NCBI RefSeq assembly: GCF_051622035.1
Contig: NC_135366.1
Coordinates: forward strand, 10,013,001-10,077,000
DNA from: Arctopsyche grandis
Lineage: Eukaryota; Arthropoda; Insecta; Trichoptera; Hydropsychidae
Length of the DNA: 64,000 nt
Direction of reading: 5' to 3'
A program made the translations under genes and the position numbers. The notes beneath the pieces were generated by a model. That model had not been told where the DNA came from, did no database searches, and saw nothing but the letters and a program-made list of their open reading frames with translations. This document shows positions 60,003 through 64,000 of this stretch, piece by piece (within the stretch, counting starts at the first letter, position 1; each line of letters starts with the position of its first letter).

Positions 60003-60240
60003 ATTAGTGGTTTATTTATTTTTTTACCCGGCTTCACTCGGTATTTCTATTATAAACCGCTTAAACATGGCTAATGTAATAGTAAATGTTCATTCATGTT
60101 TTTTATTAAATTTATTTGAATCGAAAATAAATAATATTCAATGATATCGTCATCATAGAAATTTTGATTTGTTTTCGATGCTTCCACCCAAACCTTACAT
60201 AGTTACAAAGTCTCTTTCGAAATTATATATTATATTATAC
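60003..60240 (+). mobile_element. ACCCGGCTTCGCTCGG repeat, diverged copy
   Basis: The head is TTACCCGGCTTCACTCGG then AAACCGCTTAAACATGGC; the tail is ACAAAGTCTCTTTCGAAATT. The middle is AT-rich and longer than in the 53-kb copies. Confidence 0.65.
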
Positions 60241-60837
60241 ATTTATATACAGTACGTATGAACAACGTTGGGCATAGGTGTCGTCTTGGGGGCAATCACG
60301 TAATGACAGCATGGTAAACATAAATAATAATAAAAAAATAAACTTAAAATGTGAAGTGGATTTTGTTATTCTATTTTTTTTATTTAATCTGCTCGAAATG
60401 TTTAGTTGAATAATTTTTTCAAATTTTTTATTTGTTATTATACGATACTAGTTATTTGGCAGTCCAAGAAACGCCGTGTATTCTGATATAATTTGGATCA
60501 TATGTGACGCAAAAGCAAGCCATCAAGTTTTCGAATTGGTGGCTACCCGCGATCTTCAAGAAACACGTTCCGGTTTGTTTACATTTTTTTTGCAGATGTT
60601 TCAAGTATAATTAGCTTGTTTAAAAATGGTACATTTTAATCTCGAATAGTACACTACAGCTATTACAATTTCGCGATCGTGTATTATCATATATTTTATT
60701 TATTTATTTAGGTACAAACAGTCACATACAATTATTTAATAAACACATATAAACAAACAGACCTAAATTACCATAAATTTTAACATTCTTATGAATTAAT
60801 GGCAGTCAAAATATATAAACGGAAAATTTCGCACACG

Positions 60838-60951
60838 AAAATCTCGAATACGGAATACCCGGCACTCGAATTCTCGTTAGCTTGACAGTTCGCGTGATGA
60901 CTCTCAGTGGGTGGAATTTCGAGTGACAGATATTCCGTGAACGAGATTTTA
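60838..60951. mobile_element. Short fold-back element / MITE
   Basis: The left end (AAAATCTCGAATACGGAATA, then CACTCGAATTC) and the right end are inverted repeats of about 37 bp with several mismatches around a short loop region. One end of the same family is visible at about 12533-12580 (TAAAATCTCGATCGGGGAAC) and in the two other copies of the duplication. Confidence 0.5.
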
Positions 60952-61665
60952 TTGACATGTACGAAATAGTCACCGAACCGCATCTACATACATATATTTG
61001 GTGACTATCTAAGGGCAATATCTTGAATAACGATATGTCCTGGGTATCATTGCATTGACGTCATACTATTGACGAATAACATAAAACATGTGTTCGTACA
61101 TACATGTATGTAGTTTGAAAAAAATGTGCATTGTGCAAAATCTGCCTATGCCTATGCATTTTTGTCGGATGTACATTTGCACTACTTAAATTATGTTCGT
61201 GTTGTGAATTTCGTATCGCCTCTTGGTGTCTGGTCTGCGAATTCGGTGACACGATATTGCGCGATTGCAAAGCACGACCACGAGCACGAACATTGATCAG
61301 CATAAAAATGAACAATTCGACGATGGCGCAACAGAAACGAATCGATCGAACAGTCAAAATATATATAATAATAACATGAAGCAACAAACTGCCTTACGAT
61401 ATCGCTTCGACAATAACAATAGCCATATATGCAAGAACTGACGCCGCTGCAATGACAATCGCAGCGAAAAAAAAAGTATTAGGCCATTGTCTTAGCAAGG
61501 CTCGTGTCAAACGTTGTGTACATTTCGTATGTGATTCGTTTTCAAATATTATTCTGAGCAAACGTATCTAACGGGACTTCAGATCCATGTACATATGTAT
61601 GTATGTTGTACATATGCACGTGATAGTGTGGCTCTTATGTAAAATGCTACATATGCATGTATGTA

Positions 61666-62743
61666 CATTAGACCGGAAGGAAAAACGCAATTTTTTGGAT
61701 TTTCATCGATGGACTAGATATTCTAGTTTGAATTTATCTTCTTCTAATGCCGAATCTGTATTCGATCGTAGGTGACTACCATGGGCAGACATCGTTTATG
61801 GCACGTGCGAATTCCTTCCTATCATGGGCAAGCCGAAGTAATTTTTCGGGTCCGAGTCCCATCCATGACCAAGAGAGCTTCTTTCTCCCAAGCCACTGTT
61901 TGTCTTCTATTTTCCCCTCTATGTTTGTTTGTAGAAGACGATATTTGGGGCCGCGAATAATGTGGTCAAAATACGTTAATACTACATACATCTTACGGCG
62001 CTTTACCAAGAGAGCTTCTTTCTCCCAAGCCGCTGTTTGTCTTCTATTTTCCCCTCTATGATTGTTTGTAGAAGACGATATTTGGGGCCGCGAATAATGT
62101 GGTCAATATACGTTAATACTACATCTTACGGTGCTTTACCGTGTCAAGAAGCTCTTTATTTTTTTTTCACTGGCCTTTTCTTACTTCACTTTTTTGAATT
62201 TATAGCTACATACATATGTATATATTTGGTTTGAATTTGAACAGAAAAATATTACAAACTTCATGTTTTTTCTGTTCAGGTTAAAGGTACATATGTATAC
62301 ATATGTACTCGAGAAAGGTCTCAGCGACTTTTATTTTCAAAAATAATCACAGGAATACGAAAAAAAATACTATTTTCTGAAAATAACGCTTCTCCCATAC
62401 GAACACCAATGCGAGCGCAGCGCACTTTGTATGGGGACTCTCAAGCGAAACGGCGACTTTGAATTCTCGTTTATCAGTCAAAACTTATCATAAACATCAA
62501 TAGGTGAATATTGGGTGTTTATTATTTTTATATTCTCTATTCTCTAACTATTCTCGAAAAAGAGATGTGTATAAAACCTACTTTTTCAAAATTTTGTTGA
62601 GATAAATCGATTGGTTTGGAGGCACCGGACATTTTTTTAAATCAATCTTATTATTTATTTAACCTTCCCTTGATTTAATGTAAGCTTTCCACCAGGTCCA
62701 TCGATGAAAATCCAAAATTTGCGTTCTTCGCTCCAATCTAATG
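61666..62743. mobile_element. Non-autonomous DNA transposon, ~50-bp inverted ends, TA flanks
   Basis: The left end (CATTAGACCGGAAGG ... GGATTTTCATCGATGGAC, to about 61714) is the imperfect reverse complement of the right end (about 62694-62743). TA stands outside both ends (61664-61665, 62744-62745), as in Tc1/mariner-type insertions. The 1.08-kb interior has no transposase but holds an internal tandem duplication at 61869-62140. Confidence 0.65.
61869..62140. repeat. ~138-bp tandem duplication inside the TIR element
   Basis: Two copies (about 61869-62006 and 62007-62140) of a unit containing AGAGAGCTTCTTTCTCCCAA, TTTTCCCCTCTATG and TATTTGGGGCCGCGAATAAT, with few differences. Confidence 0.8.
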
Positions 62744-64000
62744 TACATATGTATTTACATACATACATATATACAAGTATTATACATTGGTATGTAAGTT
62801 GAAACTTAATTTTAAATTACTTGAAAGCTTTTTTATCTCTGCTGTCGTGTCGTACTGCATCTCTCATCGCTTACCAATTTCTTCCTTCCGTCCTACTGAT
62901 GTTTATTCGTTTTTTTTTCTCCCATAACTGTAAATAGGAAAGTAAAATTTCATCTGCATATGTAATACATTTCAAACAACAACTAACCTTTCTACATAGT
63001 AATGTTTTCCTTACTACATAAAAGATAGGAAATAATGAAAAGTGGAATGTTGAAGTAAAAATGTGGATGCTAATGAAGTCAGATGAAATCGTCTAACTCT
63101 AACTGGTAATGATCTGTCTGGATTTCTGAAGCATCTTGATCTTGCCAGCACAGCTTAACTTCTTAGTAGGTGAATGTCACTAGTAATAAAAAGGCTTAAG
63201 TGATAAAAACACTTAATATTGCTATTGACGAGCATATGTATGTATGTATTTTACAGTCCAAGTGTACATTTCCTACGTTCATGAACACACTAGTTTGTTC
63301 ATAATTTAAGTAGTTTGTCCAGTTATAGTTTACAGAAAATAACGAAATAAACAAACGAACTAGTTTGTACATGTACAAACTATTAGGCACAAGTTTAAGT
63401 ATTCTCAATCGTTTTTCCGATCCTCTATTACTTGGGTTGCAATATTTTTAATATTAGCGGAAACTGGTATTATAGTAACGTTGTAATTTGGTTTTCATAG
63501 GACTACCATTTAAAAAATTTGGTACTTTGATATATGTATCAAAGGTTTTGACTGCTAAACGTTTCATGCGACTCTTGGTGGGTATATTTAAATGTGGCTT
63601 TTGAATGTTAGTAAACTAAAACCAATAGTTCTTGTATAAACAAACTAGTACATATATTCATGAATAAACCGGGTGAATACTTTAAATGTGAAATATATAT
63701 ATGTATAATATATAAAAAAAACGGAATTGGAGCCATTTTATCATTTGATGTTTGAGTCTTTTGTCATTGAGGAGTTTGGTGGTGTATCATTTGAATCCAT
63801 AGTCAACTGAAATTGTTTGAAAACACGAATTGTTATGTTTTTGTACATACTTATCTACTTACTATTCGCGTTCTCGGAACGAATTTATGATTAATAATCA
63901 TTTACGATTTCAATTAAATTAAAAATAAAATAGTTATTCGTTAAACAACAAGAAGATTAAAGTAGGATTATAATCTTCCAAAGCCCTCGGTAACGTACAA
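62744..64000. other. Right-end stretch without a supported gene
   Basis: AT-rich DNA. It contains a perfect 22-bp palindrome (63361-63382) and related TAGTTTGT/ACAAACTA words nearby (63290, 63640). No exon is convincing. Confidence 0.35.

Overview
The window is animal, almost certainly insect, nuclear DNA. It is AT-rich and intron-containing, with abundant ACATATGTATGTA-type simple repeats, non-LTR retrotransposons and MITEs. The host genes I recognise all have ordinary metazoan orthologues. Nothing looks bacterial, and I see no CRISPR array. I cannot name the species.

Four host genes are supported by splice-consistent exon chains. On the minus strand are Raf (a B-Raf-type kinase, ten coding exons between 4286 and 11031, 762 aa), CMTR2/adrift (cap-2 mRNA 2'-O-methyltransferase, four coding exons, 41519-43934, about 673 aa) and ADCK1 (aarF-domain kinase, five coding exons, 47629-49459, 510 aa). 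On the plus strand is IMP3 (U3 snoRNP protein, four exons, 45926-46729, 182 aa). Weaker candidates are a two-exon 69-aa ORF just upstream of IMP3, a frame-broken minus-strand ORF at 44902-45197, a possible first coding exon at 52598-52648 (+), and a minus-strand exon open to the left edge of the window.

The dominant feature is a nested tandem duplication between Raf and CMTR2. The first duplication copies everything from a Raf intron (6959) to the middle of the last CMTR2 exon. Its left copy ends at 16138 and its right copy starts at 16139, where a second Raf C1/CRD exon (16206-16397) lies. A second, apparently very recent duplication joins a CMTR2 exon to a GC-rich minisatellite at 34876/34877 and repeats 26105-34876 as 34877-42710. 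As a result the Raf first exon (BRS + Ras-binding domain) with its upstream region is present three times (10423-11031, 28772-29380, 36606-37214), the CRD exon twice, the Raf kinase exons once, and CMTR2 once complete (right) plus two 5'-truncated fragments. Both genes are on the minus strand, so the extra Raf first exons lie upstream of, and in line with, the single kinase part. Either this is a real structural variant that gives Raf extra promoter/N-terminal cassettes, or part of it is an assembly artefact (uncollapsed haplotypes); the sequence alone cannot decide.

The copies carry different mobile elements. The left copy has a solo LTR (11793-12524) and a minus-strand miniature LTR element (14637-15719). 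The middle and right copies have the same miniature LTR family at another site (30134-31253, 37968-39087). The middle copy also has an 11-kb mobile-element cluster in the Raf intron: a LINE with an intact 965-aa ORF, an R1-like LINE fragment, a MITE, long (AT)n and (CA)n tracts, and GC-rich arrays built on GGGCTTCGCCC and 15-bp ATAAGGCGGCGCCCC-like units.

Right of ADCK1 (49.5-64 kb) the DNA is gene-poor: LINE pieces, MITEs, a tRNA-derived SINE head, more copies of the ACCCGGCTTCGCTCGG repeat, and a 1.08-kb element with terminal inverted repeats.
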